Shown in pieces: positions 1 to 5,874 of a DNA stretch of 6,336 nucleotides. The notes under the pieces were generated by a model. The model saw only the letters and a list, made by a program, of their open reading frames with translations, was not told where the DNA came from and did no database searches. This DNA is from Nitrospirales bacterium (GTDB taxonomy: Bacteria; Nitrospirota; Nitrospiria; Nitrospirales; UBA8639): NCBI GenBank assembly GCA_029261305.1, contig JAJDBO010000164.1:1-6336 (forward strand), written 5' to 3'. Each line of letters starts with the position of its first letter. Within the stretch, counting starts at the first letter, position 1. Both the position numbers and the translations under genes were made by a program.

Positions 1-612
1 TTCAGCATGCCTGCTCGCGGGGCACCAGGCCAGACGCCGGGCCACTCTCATCAACTCGCAGTTCCCATTTTAGGCGTCACGCTTGATCAGGAACAGCATC
101 CTATCGGCATCGTCACTCATGTCGTCATCCACTTTAAACAACGTCAAGATCATCAGGGCCTCAAACTTCGCTTTCGAGTAGATCCTGGACGATTTTCTCC
201 TTACGCTCAACAAGCCGTATCTGCGGCCATACAACGTGCCTCCGAAGTCGCACACCTCAGGACCGATTCCTGGACCATTTATTTTACGTTCCCTTATCGT
301 GGATTAACCCTCTACGGAGACAGTTTATCCGCCATGGTGGGATTAAGCGTGGTCGCGTTGGCCAAAGGAGATCACATTATTTTTGGCCAGTCTCTGACGG
401 GCACCATTACTGAAGATGGGCACATCGGAGCGGTGGGGGGAATACCCTATAAAGTTCAAGCGGCTTACGCAGACCATATGAATCGCATCTTAATTCCAGA
501 AGAGCGTGATGCTTCAGACGATGAATGGCAAACGCCATTCATGATGCACGTCTCACCAGTCAGCACCGTAGACAAAGCCTATTATGTCCTCACCGGGAAT
601 CCGTTGCAGTAA
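1..612 (+). CDS. Lon-type (S16 family) serine protease domain protein, 5' end probably outside the window
   Basis: The C-terminal two thirds match the proteolytic domain of Lon proteases. Numbering from the ATG at base 7, the nucleophile is Ser106 in the motif YGDSLSA and the general-base lysine is Lys149 in GGIPYKVQAA. Their spacing of 43 residues equals that of E. coli Lon (S679/K722). LTGTITEDGHIGAVGG and ILIPEE are further family landmarks. The GDS-x-S serine motif resembles LonB-type enzymes (GDSAS) more than LonA (GPSAG). No Walker A/B or other AAA+ part is visible, so as far as can be seen this is a protease domain without its ATPase. The frame is open to base 1 and no ribosome binding site can be seen before the ATG at 7, so the true start, and perhaps a signal peptide, may lie upstream. 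The gene ends 20 bp from the end of the convergent fhs gene. Substrate unknown. Confidence 0.82.
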   Translation, partial: FSMPARGAPGQTPGHSHQLAVPILGVTLDQEQHPIGIVTHVVIHFKQRQDHQGLKLRFRVDPGRFSPYAQQAVSAAIQRASEVAHLRTDSWTIYFTFPYRGLTLYGDSLSAMVGLSVVALAKGDHIIFGQSLTGTITEDGHIGAVGGIPYKVQAAYADHMNRILIPEERDASDDEWQTPFMMHVSPVSTVDKAYYVLTGNPLQ

Positions 613-632
613 ACCTCTCCGAGGCTTGGGAG

Positions 633-2318
633 CTAAAACAGCCCCACGATATCCCCGTCTGAATTAACTCCAACGGCTTCAGCCGCTGGGACTCTGGGGA
701 GACCTGGCATGGTCATAATGTCGCCGGACAACACCACGATAAATTCAGCGCCCAGGGAAAGCCGCACTTCACGAATCGGAATAGTAAATCCAGTGGGCGC
801 GCCCTTCTTCGTTGGATCGGTTGAAAAACTGTATTGGGTTTTGGCCATACACACCGGGTAATAGCCATATCCTGCGTTCTCCAATTCCTCAAATCGGTTA
901 AGAACAGATTGAGGAATATCCGCATCATCGGCGCCATAAATTTCTCGTGAAACAATTCGCACTTTTTCTGCCAGTGACATTTCGTCGGGATACAACGTGT
1001 GAAACATTGTTGGCTCACTGTCGATCGTTTGCACCACCAACTCGGCTAAGCCGAGGGCTCCCTCTCCACCTTTAGCCCAATGATTTGACAAGGCCACCTT
1101 TACTCCCTGATCAGTGCAGATGTTTTGAATCAGTTCTAACTCGGCTTGGGTATCACTGGTGAACTGATTAATCGCCACCAGGACCGGCACGCCAAACTTT
1201 TTCAGATTGTCCAAGTGTCGTACCAAGTTTGGCAAGCCTTGCTTCAAGGCCTTGAGGTTTTCTTTCCCAAGTTCCTTTGGATTCACTCCACCATGAAGTT
1301 TTAACGCTTTCACCGTGGCAACGACCACGGCACAGTCCGGCGCTAACCCGGCGCGACGACATTTAATATTCAGAAATTTCTCCGCGCCAAGATCAGCGCC
1401 AAACCCAGCCTCGGTCACGACATAGTCAGCTAACTTCAATGCGGCTTTTGTCGCAACCACGGAGTTGCACCCATGCGCGATATTTCCAAACGGCCCGCCA
1501 TGCACAAACGCTGGATTATGTTCCAAGGTCTGCACCAAGTTCGGGTTGAGCGCATCTTTTAAGAGTGCGGTCATGGCGCCTTCAGCTTTGATATCCTTGG
1601 CGAACACAAATTCCTTTTGCACCGTTCGCCCAACTTTAATATTTCCCAAGCGTCGTTGCAGATCTTGCAAATCGGTCGCGAGACACAAGATCGCCATCAC
1701 TTCCGACGCAGCGGTAATATCATACCGACCGTCGCGTACAAAGCCATTGGTTACCGCTCCAATCCCCGTCACAATAATTCGTAAGGAACGATCGTTCATA
1801 TCCATGGTCCGCCGCCAGGTGATACGCCGCGCATCCAATAACGGTTCATGACCCCAATACAAATGATTATCGATCATGGCCGCTAACAAATTATGCGCTG
1901 AAGTAATCGCGTGAAAATCGCCAGTAAAGTGCAGGTTGATATCGCTCATGGGCACGACTTGGGCATAACCACCTCCACAAGCTCCCCCCTTCATGCCAAA
2001 GCATGGACCGAGGCTCGGCTCTCGCAACGCTAACATCACCTTCTTTCCAATTTTTGCGAGACCATCAGTGAGACCAACTGATGTGGTTGTTTTCCCTTCT
2101 CCGGCGGTCGTCGGCGTCATAGCAGTCACCAAGATCAATTTCCCATCAGTCCGATCCTTGAGACCGTGAAGAAACGACAACGGAATCTTTGCCTTATATT
2201 TGCCATAGAGCTCTAAGGCCTCTCGATCGATGCCTAATTTTTCCTGAGCGACCTGTTCGATGGGTTGCAGAATTGCGTGATTCGCGATATCAATATTTAC
2301 GTTGGGCTTCTCCATCAT
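633..2318 (-). CDS. fhs: formate-tetrahydrofolate ligase (10-formyl-THF synthetase)
   Basis: This cytoplasmic enzyme joins formate to tetrahydrofolate using ATP, giving 10-formyl-THF for purine synthesis, formyl-Met-tRNA and one-carbon metabolism. The 561-residue product has the usual bacterial length (about 555-560) and is complete. The P-loop-like [11 protein letters not shown] is at residues 68-78, and the glycine-rich signature [11 protein letters not shown] at 108-118. HFTGDFHAI is at 130-138, [13 protein letters not shown] at 303-315, the second signature [12 protein letters not shown] at 333-344, and [10 protein letters not shown] at 490-499. The C-terminal [16 protein letters not shown] follows from 532. 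Two positions differ from the textbook signatures: Cys114 where Ala is common, and Lys337 where Arg is common. Both look conservative. The start is ambiguous by one codon (ATGATG). The gene is transcribed alone, divergent from the EEP gene. No acetyl-CoA pathway partner lies in the window, so a role in folate one-carbon supply rather than acetogenesis is the safe reading. Confidence 0.98.
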   Translation of the reverse strand: MMEKPNVNIDIANHAILQPIEQVAQEKLGIDREALELYGKYKAKIPLSFLHGLKDRTDGKLILVTAMTPTTAGEGKTTTSVGLTDGLAKIGKKVMLALREPSLGPCFGMKGGACGGGYAQVVPMSDINLHFTGDFHAITSAHNLLAAMIDNHLYWGHEPLLDARRITWRRTMDMNDRSLRIIVTGIGAVTNGFVRDGRYDITAASEVMAILCLATDLQDLQRRLGNIKVGRTVQKEFVFAKDIKAEGAMTALLKDALNPNLVQTLEHNPAFVHGGPFGNIAHGCNSVVATKAALKLADYVVTEAGFGADLGAEKFLNIKCRRAGLAPDCAVVVATVKALKLHGGVNPKELGKENLKALKQGLPNLVRHLDNLKKFGVPVLVAINQFTSDTQAELELIQNICTDQGVKVALSNHWAKGGEGALGLAELVVQTIDSEPTMFHTLYPDEMSLAEKVRIVSREIYGADDADIPQSVLNRFEELENAGYGYYPVCMAKTQYSFSTDPTKKGAPTGFTIPIREVRLSLGAEFIVVLSGDIMTMPGLPRVPAAEAVGVNSDGDIVGLF

Positions 2319-2325
2319 TCACCTC
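2313..2325 (-). promoter_or_regulatory. fhs ribosome binding site and double ATG
   Basis: Read on the - strand, GAGGTGA is followed at once by ATGATG. From GAGG to the first ATG (2318) is only 3 nt; to the second ATG (2315) it is 6 nt, a more usual distance. Initiation at the second Met, giving 560 residues, is therefore at least as likely. Confidence 0.6.
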
Positions 2326-2503
2326 AGACTGAGCGGATTATGAGTGTTGTGTTTCACCAAGCAGCCAATTTCAAAAACGGAGGATAGCGCTTTCTCCCTA
2401 GGCCCCACAACCAATTCCTGATCGGCTATACACAGTCCTCTCTACCCTTCTTGCGTAAGCTCTGGTATGTATAAAGTACAATTCTTTTTTACGGGAGATC
2501 TGC
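2319..2503. promoter_or_regulatory. divergent promoter region between fhs and the EEP gene
   Basis: These 185 bp must hold the promoters of both flanking genes. For the + strand gene, TATAAA at 2470-2475 is a five-of-six match to a sigma70 -10 box and would give a leader of about 20 nt. The only TTG-type -35 (TTGCGT, 2451-2456) is 13 bp away, which is too close. The EEP ribosome binding site GGGAG (2493-2497) sits 6 nt before its ATG. For fhs, CATAAT (2342-2337 on the - strand) is a possible -10, again without a good -35. No palindromic operator or riboswitch fold was recognised. The promoter boxes are weak calls. Confidence 0.35.
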
Positions 2504-3865
2504 ATGCGAATGTGTTGTTCTATTCTGAGCCTTCTTATTATTGTCACGTTGGGATTCACCACTGACTCAAAAGCTAAGACATTTGAAGTTGGGCAAACCA
2601 TCACCCTCAAAGCGAAAAAACCTAAGGGGGTTCCTCTTCATCATGAGTCCACCCCCAGTTATTGGAAACATGTTCCCGACGGTGAAAAAGGGACGGTTCG
2701 AGAAATCGCTAACACTGGATGGCTGTCAATTGCGTTGGAGTCTGGAGTACAGGCCTGGGTTCATCCTAAGTACGTGGAGGCGTCTCTCCCCTCCTTAGCA
2801 CCCAGCCACACTCAAGCAACCGTTGAGCCCTCGATTACTCGTGAAATTGCCCCTCCACAACAACCGACCGTTCATGAAAGTTCTTCTCAAGAAGAAGCGC
2901 TAGTCTGGCAATCTGCTCAGGAATGTAAGAAGGTGGTGGATGGTGGGGGGCGCATGGCTCTTTCCACAACTGACCACCTTCGAATCGGTACATGGAATAT
3001 CCGATGGTTTCCCTATGGATCCTCCCCAGATCGTGGGGCCCAATCTGCGGACGCTACCGACTTGCCCTGGTTAATTTGCACGATGGCGTGGATGAATATG
3101 GATGTCTTGGCCGTTGAGGAAAGCTTGGCCACACCCAAAGCCAAACAGGCCTGGAAAAGCGTAGTGAATTCACTTGGAGACACCACTGGTGATACTTGGC
3201 GATGGACCCCCCAACGTTGTGGAAAACCGGACAGTCACAAAATTGGATTTTTGTGGAATACGAAACGTGTGGATTTATCGCTAATGAAAAGCCTTGGGGC
3301 CTTTAACGTCAAAGCCCAATCAGGCAGTCATCCCTGTGAAGGAGGCCTGCGCCCCGGTCATTATGCGTATGTGCAATCTGTGCATCTGCCTGGTGCTGAC
3401 TTTCATTTGATTGCCTTGCATTTGAAATCCGGGCCAACCGTGTTTGCCCTTGAAGACAGACAGAAAGCTCTCAATCGCATCGATAAGACGGTCAAACCTT
3501 TTCTCAAAAAGGATAAAGATGTCGTGATCGTGGGCGACTTCAATACCATGGGCGCTGGAGACAACGCTTCAAGAAAAGCGGAATTAAAATATGTCAGACG
3601 CATGGTCTCCAAGGAAATGCCGGGGTTCCAAGATATTCCCCTGACTCCGCAATGTTCCCACTATTTTCGTGGACGCCCTGGGTGGCTCGACCATGTCCTC
3701 GTCAACCATGGGATGGAAGAGGTCCACTCCCGATCAGCACGAGTCACTGGTTATTGCGCTGTCGCTGATTGTGGACGAATTCAAGGTGACTACCCGTCAG
3801 CGTACGAACGATTATCAGATCACTGCCCGGTAGTCATCGAAATTCAAAACCAAGACAAGGACTAA
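2504..3865 (+). CDS. exported SH3-like + endonuclease/exonuclease/phosphatase (EEP) family protein
   Basis: The 453-residue product starts with a probable Sec signal peptide (hydrophobic residues 6-18, cleavage near 20-25). An SH3-like beta domain follows at about 26-93 (FEVGQTITLKAKKPKG to GVQAWVHPKYVE). A Pro/Ser/Thr-rich linker covers about 95-135, and an EEP domain about 157-447. The EEP metal and catalytic motifs are all present: GTWNIRWFP (Asn165), DVLAVEE (Glu206), HLKSG (His306), GDFN (Asp345/Asn347), WLDHVLV (Asp396/His397) and LSDHCPV (Asp439/His440). The fold is that of Mg-dependent phosphodiesterases such as DNase I, exonuclease III and some phospholipid phosphatases; the sequence alone does not choose the substrate. 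Eight cysteines lie after the signal peptide (141, 192, 239, 278, 384, 418, 423, 441), which fits disulphides outside the cytoplasm. GGGAG 6 nt before the ATG supports the start. The tag gene follows after 7 bp, suggesting co-transcription. Confidence 0.88.
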   Translation: MRMCCSILSLLIIVTLGFTTDSKAKTFEVGQTITLKAKKPKGVPLHHESTPSYWKHVPDGEKGTVREIANTGWLSIALESGVQAWVHPKYVEASLPSLAPSHTQATVEPSITREIAPPQQPTVHESSSQEEALVWQSAQECKKVVDGGGRMALSTTDHLRIGTWNIRWFPYGSSPDRGAQSADATDLPWLICTMAWMNMDVLAVEESLATPKAKQAWKSVVNSLGDTTGDTWRWTPQRCGKPDSHKIGFLWNTKRVDLSLMKSLGAFNVKAQSGSHPCEGGLRPGHYAYVQSVHLPGADFHLIALHLKSGPTVFALEDRQKALNRIDKTVKPFLKKDKDVVIVGDFNTMGAGDNASRKAELKYVRRMVSKEMPGFQDIPLTPQCSHYFRGRPGWLDHVLVNHGMEEVHSRSARVTGYCAVADCGRIQGDYPSAYERLSDHCPVVIEIQNQDKD

Positions 3866-3872
3866 CTCCACC

Positions 3873-4454
3873 ATGGCACATGGCCAAGTAGTCCGGTGTA
3901 CATGGGCGACAAATGAACAACTCATTCACTACCACGATACAGAATGGGGTGTTCCACTCCACGATAACCAGCAACTCTTTGAATTTTTAATTCTCGAGGG
4001 CGCACAGGCTGGATTAAGTTGGAACACGATCCTGAAAAAGCGAGAGGCGTTTCAAGAAGCTTTTGATCATTTTGATGCCACAATCATCGCCAAATACAAA
4101 CACCGAAAAATTCAACAACTGTTGAACAACGCCGGCATCATTCGCAATCGGTTAAAAATCAATTCTACCATTAAAAATGCCCAAGCCTTTTTGGACGTCC
4201 AAAAAGAATTTTCTTCGTTCGATCAATACATCTGGCAATTCGTTGAACAAAAACCCCTCAAAAATCGTTGGAAAACCCATACAGACATTCCCTGCGACAC
4301 ACCAGAATCCGACGCCATGAGCAAAGATCTTAAGCGTCGGGGATTCTCCTTCGTCGGCACCACCATCTGCTACGCGTTCATGCAAGCCACAGGGATGGTT
4401 AACGACCACACGATTGACTGCTTTCGGTATCGGGCCGTCCACAAGCTTGCGTAG
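3873..4454 (+). CDS. tag: DNA-3-methyladenine glycosylase I
   Basis: This cytoplasmic base-excision repair enzyme removes 3-methyladenine from alkylated DNA, leaving an abasic site. The 193-residue product is full length (E. coli Tag has 187) and can be aligned along its whole length. The N-terminal RCTW...YHDTEWGVP holds Cys9 and His21, and the C-terminal NDHTIDC holds His179 and Cys183. These four correspond to the zinc ligands Cys4/His17/His175/Cys179 of E. coli Tag. Glu42 and Trp50 in LEGAQAGLSW match the base-binding pocket residues Glu38 and Trp46. GIIRNRLKI and KRRGFSFVGTTICYAFMQATG are further family hallmarks. The ATG lies 7 bp after the EEP stop codon. The only Shine-Dalgarno-like stretch is AAGG (3857-3860), 12 nt away, so translation probably depends partly on coupling to the upstream gene. 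No Ada box or other alkylation-response site was noticed. Confidence 0.97.
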   Translation: MAHGQVVRCTWATNEQLIHYHDTEWGVPLHDNQQLFEFLILEGAQAGLSWNTILKKREAFQEAFDHFDATIIAKYKHRKIQQLLNNAGIIRNRLKINSTIKNAQAFLDVQKEFSSFDQYIWQFVEQKPLKNRWKTHTDIPCDTPESDAMSKDLKRRGFSFVGTTICYAFMQATGMVNDHTIDCFRYRAVHKLA

Positions 4455-4529
4455 GCAAGGATCGAGTAAGAATTCCAGGCAATAGAACGGGGAAAACGAC
4501 CTATTCTCAGAAGCCTCCCGTTGATAAAC

Positions 4530-4570
4530 GCCTAAGCTAAGCCGCTTAACAGTCAGGCCTTTTTCTTCTT
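4530..4570 (+). terminator. probable intrinsic terminator after tag
   Basis: GCCT (4530-4533) can pair with AGGC (4555-4558), enclosing a small inner stem, TAAG-CCG-CTTA (4538-4548). A T-rich tract, TTTTTCTTCTT, follows at 4560-4570. The stem is interrupted and not very stable, so termination may be partial. It lies 75 bp after the tag stop codon and before the promoter of the next gene, which is where a terminator for the EEP-tag unit is expected. Confidence 0.42.
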
Positions 4571-4611
4571 AAGTTCAGGTCATCACCTGAGTTTTATGAG
4601 GTCAATCACCT
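4571..4611. repeat. two similar inverted repeats, 22 bp apart (possible tandem operator)
   Basis: AGGTCATCACCT (4577-4588) and AGGTCAATCACCT (4599-4611) are near copies of one palindromic unit. Start-to-start distance is 22 bp, about two helical turns, so a protein bound to both would sit on one face of the DNA. The first copy extends to a 10-bp arm (4571-4580 with 4585-4594, two G-T positions). The pair lies 40 to 80 bp upstream of the TTGACA box at 4651. Copy 1 followed by TTTT could instead be a second weak terminator hairpin. Confidence 0.5.
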
Positions 4612-4650
4612 AGGTTCTAACACTTCAGTACTTCTTTTTAACAAAACTCC

Positions 4651-4681
4651 TTGACAAAATTTTAAAATACCGCAATATATA
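4651..4681 (+). promoter_or_regulatory. sigma70-type promoter upstream of the 83-codon gene
   Basis: A perfect TTGACA (4651-4656) is followed by the AT-rich stretch AAATTTTAAAATAC and then ATATATAGT. TATATA (4676-4681) gives a 19-bp spacer, slightly long, while AATATA (4674-4679) gives 17 bp but matches the -10 consensus less well. GATAAT (4694-4699) is an alternative -10 without a good -35. The surrounding 4640-4700 is clearly more AT-rich than the genes. Transcription would begin near 4688 and leave a leader of about 140 nt. Confidence 0.55.
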
Positions 4682-4687
4682 GTGGTT

Positions 4688-4827
4688 TATTTGGATAATA
4701 CCTACAGGATGTGTCTATTCCTGGCAGTGAAAAGCGATGACAAATTAGTGCTCGAATCCCCAAAAATATAGGGGAATGCGAGCTGGCCGTTTCAAGGAAG
4801 AAACCACGACACGAAGGGAGGCGCGGT
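4688..4827 (+). promoter_or_regulatory. structured 5' leader of the 83-codon gene
   Basis: Two hairpins can be drawn. The first is GCTCG-aa-TCCCC (4750-4761) pairing with GGGGA-atg-CGAGC (4771-4783), ten base pairs with one internal loop. The second is GTTTC (4789-4793) pairing with GAAAC (4800-4804), with the loop AAGGAA. The ribosome binding site AGGGAGG (4815-4821) follows. GGA motifs occur near 4707, in the second loop and at the ribosome binding site, a pattern seen at CsrA/RsmA targets. A possible 20-codon leader ORF (4709-4771, ATG to TAG) has no proper ribosome binding site. No known riboswitch class was recognised. Apart from these signals and the upstream promoter, repeats and terminator, I see nothing else in the gene-free stretch 4455-4827. 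Confidence 0.4.
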
Positions 4828-5079
4828 ATGGCCAGTCACCTCACCATTGAACGAGAAGAAACCATTTTCAGAAAACGCCGGGCAAAGGTCGGAGAACAGT
4901 GGTTTGTTCGGCTCTCTTGCAATTTATTTGAACCACGAATCTTCGGGCCATTTCTCGCTGAGCAAGAAGCGGAACGGTTTCGGGAAGGTGCAGAGTTTGA
5001 ATTTCGAAAACTGTTGGACTGCCAACTGTCCAATCTCTCTGGAGAATTTCAACTTCCTCCTCCTCGCATCGAATTGTAG
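4828..5079 (+). CDS. small protein of unknown function (83 aa)
   Basis: I do not recognise the family. The ORF is believable because AGGGAGG (4815-4821) ends 6 nt before the ATG, and a promoter and leader lie in front of it. The overlapping + strand frames lack this support. The product is soluble-looking, with no signal peptide or membrane segment. It is rich in Arg, Glu and Phe. An N-terminal charged part (residues 8-20) leads into GEQWFVRLSCNLFEPRIFGPFLAEQEAERFREGAEFEFRKLLD, here broken at will for reading: WFVRL (24-28) looks like a beta strand, GPF (40-42) a turn, and AEQEAERFREGAEFEFRKLL (44-63) an amphipathic helix. The proline-rich tail PPPRIEL ends the protein. The strand, GPF turn, helix layout recalls small GPF/GPY-type bacterial domains, but that is shape only. 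It converges on the YdjM-like gene 117 bp away, with no convincing terminator between them. Confidence 0.68.
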   Translation: MASHLTIEREETIFRKRRAKVGEQWFVRLSCNLFEPRIFGPFLAEQEAERFREGAEFEFRKLLDCQLSNLSGEFQLPPPRIEL

Positions 5080-5196
5080 CGCTCCATTTGCCTAATTCCT
5101 TGCTCTCTTGCAAAGGGACCAGTCAAAATACACCAGCAAATCGATTCTTCCCTGGTTTCCTCAATATCCGATTCCAAATCTCCGGCCACTTTAAAT

Positions 5197-5727
5197 TTAT
5201 GTCTTTCGAATCAATGTTATCGCGTTCGCGACAATGAGAATGGGCAGCCACACATACAAGATTTCAGTGCCGAGCACACGTAAACCCCGCAACCCGAAAA
5301 ACCCTGCCCCTATTGGTGACACCTCAATCGGAGTCCATGGGAAAAAATACCGTGCATTCTCCAACGGTGCAAAAAATGCCACGCCTAATCCACCATTCGT
5401 CATCGCATCCAAGACACCATGAGATGCAGTCACCAGAAAAAAATGGAGGACCAAGAGCCACCAAGTTTTTGACCCACACAAGACTCCAGAAAACCCCGTG
5501 ACCACCGTCACCAGTGACAAGATCAACGCAAAGCCCAGTGAATGCATCCCACCACGATGCCCCAACACGTGCCCATACTCAATCCCCCAGAAAAAACCCA
5601 GAACATCCACGTCCGGGAACACCGAACAGATAATCGATAATACCCAAAACCGGGTAGTCCGAACACTTGGATGTTGGGTTTTCCCCAACGCACCAGCCAC
5701 AAACGCATGTGTAAACCAAGAAGCCAT
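5197..5727 (-). CDS. YdjM-like (DUF457) membrane-bound metal-dependent hydrolase
   Basis: The 176-residue inner-membrane protein belongs to the YdjM/DUF457 family. Its likely metal-binding signature is complete: His7 in FTHAFVAG, PDVD (Pro38-Asp41), HRGGMHS (His57 to Ser63), and HGVLD (His103, Asp107). The aromatic stretch ARYFFPWTPIEVSP (125-138) is also typical. Hydrophobic segments lie at about 27-47, 63-83, 88-106 and 153-171. Length is usual for the family. The family is annotated as a hydrolase from fold and metal ligands; its physiological substrate is not known to me. The start is supported by TAAGGTG just upstream (AAGG 4 nt before the ATG). An overlapping longer - strand frame from 5810 is a shadow. 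E. coli ydjM is LexA-regulated, but no CTG-N10-CAG box is present here. Confidence 0.9.
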   Translation of the reverse strand: MASWFTHAFVAGALGKTQHPSVRTTRFWVLSIICSVFPDVDVLGFFWGIEYGHVLGHRGGMHSLGFALILSLVTVVTGFSGVLCGSKTWWLLVLHFFLVTASHGVLDAMTNGGLGVAFFAPLENARYFFPWTPIEVSPIGAGFFGLRGLRVLGTEILYVWLPILIVANAITLIRKT

Positions 5728-5874
5728 CGCACCTTACAAGAATATCTGGGTTTCCTCGTGCAGAAACTCATGACACATGGTAGAAAGAACTGAAGGAATG
5801 AGGCAGACAAGACTCATCACTCTATTACGGTGAATATTCATCACGGCTTAAATCACAGCAAGAAATTCCAGCGT
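5728..5874. promoter_or_regulatory. divergent intergenic region with a 10-bp palindrome
   Basis: This gap must hold the start signals of both the YdjM-like gene (-) and the S15-like gene (+). TGAATATTCA (5831-5840) is a perfect 10-bp palindrome. CATCAC occurs beside it (5840-5845) and again at 5815-5820. GATATT on the - strand, close to the YdjM-like start, is a weak -10 candidate. No strong -35/-10 pair was found on either strand. The palindrome could be an operator, but a 10-bp AT-rich palindrome can also arise by chance. Confidence 0.3.

Noticed and set aside
1465..1851. 128-codon + strand ORF inside fhs
   Set aside because: It lies wholly antisense to the strongly conserved fhs coding sequence, has no ribosome binding site or recognisable domain, and is explained as a shadow frame.
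633..2318. Acetogenic Wood-Ljungdahl gene cluster around fhs
   Set aside because: None of the neighbours belongs to that pathway, and fhs is common in bacteria that use it only for folate one-carbon metabolism.
2451..2475. TTGCGT plus TATAAA as a full sigma70 promoter for the EEP gene
   Set aside because: The spacer is only 13 bp, too short for a normal -35/-10 pair; only the -10 box is kept as a weak call.
4688..4827. Known riboswitch (c-di-GMP, glutamine/glnA RNA, THF, fluoride) in the leader
   Set aside because: Short resemblances such as CGAAGGGAGGCGC exist, but the conserved cores of these classes are not present.
4847..5095. Overlapping 82-codon + strand frame and an 81-codon - strand frame (4868-5113) as alternatives to the 83-codon gene
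   Set aside because: Neither has a ribosome binding site comparable to AGGGAGG before 4828, and neither begins right after the structured leader.
5114..5158. Terminator hairpin ACCAG...CTGGT between the two convergent genes
   Set aside because: Five base pairs around a loop of almost 30 nt, with no T tract on either strand, is not a credible intrinsic terminator.
5746..5763. LexA-like box CTG...CAG upstream of the YdjM-like gene
   Set aside because: The spacer is 12 bp, not the 10 bp of a CTG-N10-CAG site, and the outer T/A bases are missing.
5523..5810. 95-codon - strand ORF overlapping the 5' part of the YdjM-like gene, suggesting a frameshift or longer N-terminus
   Set aside because: Its sequence is the out-of-frame reading of the YdjM-like gene. 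The 5727 start gives a complete family N-terminus with His7 in place and a good ribosome binding site.
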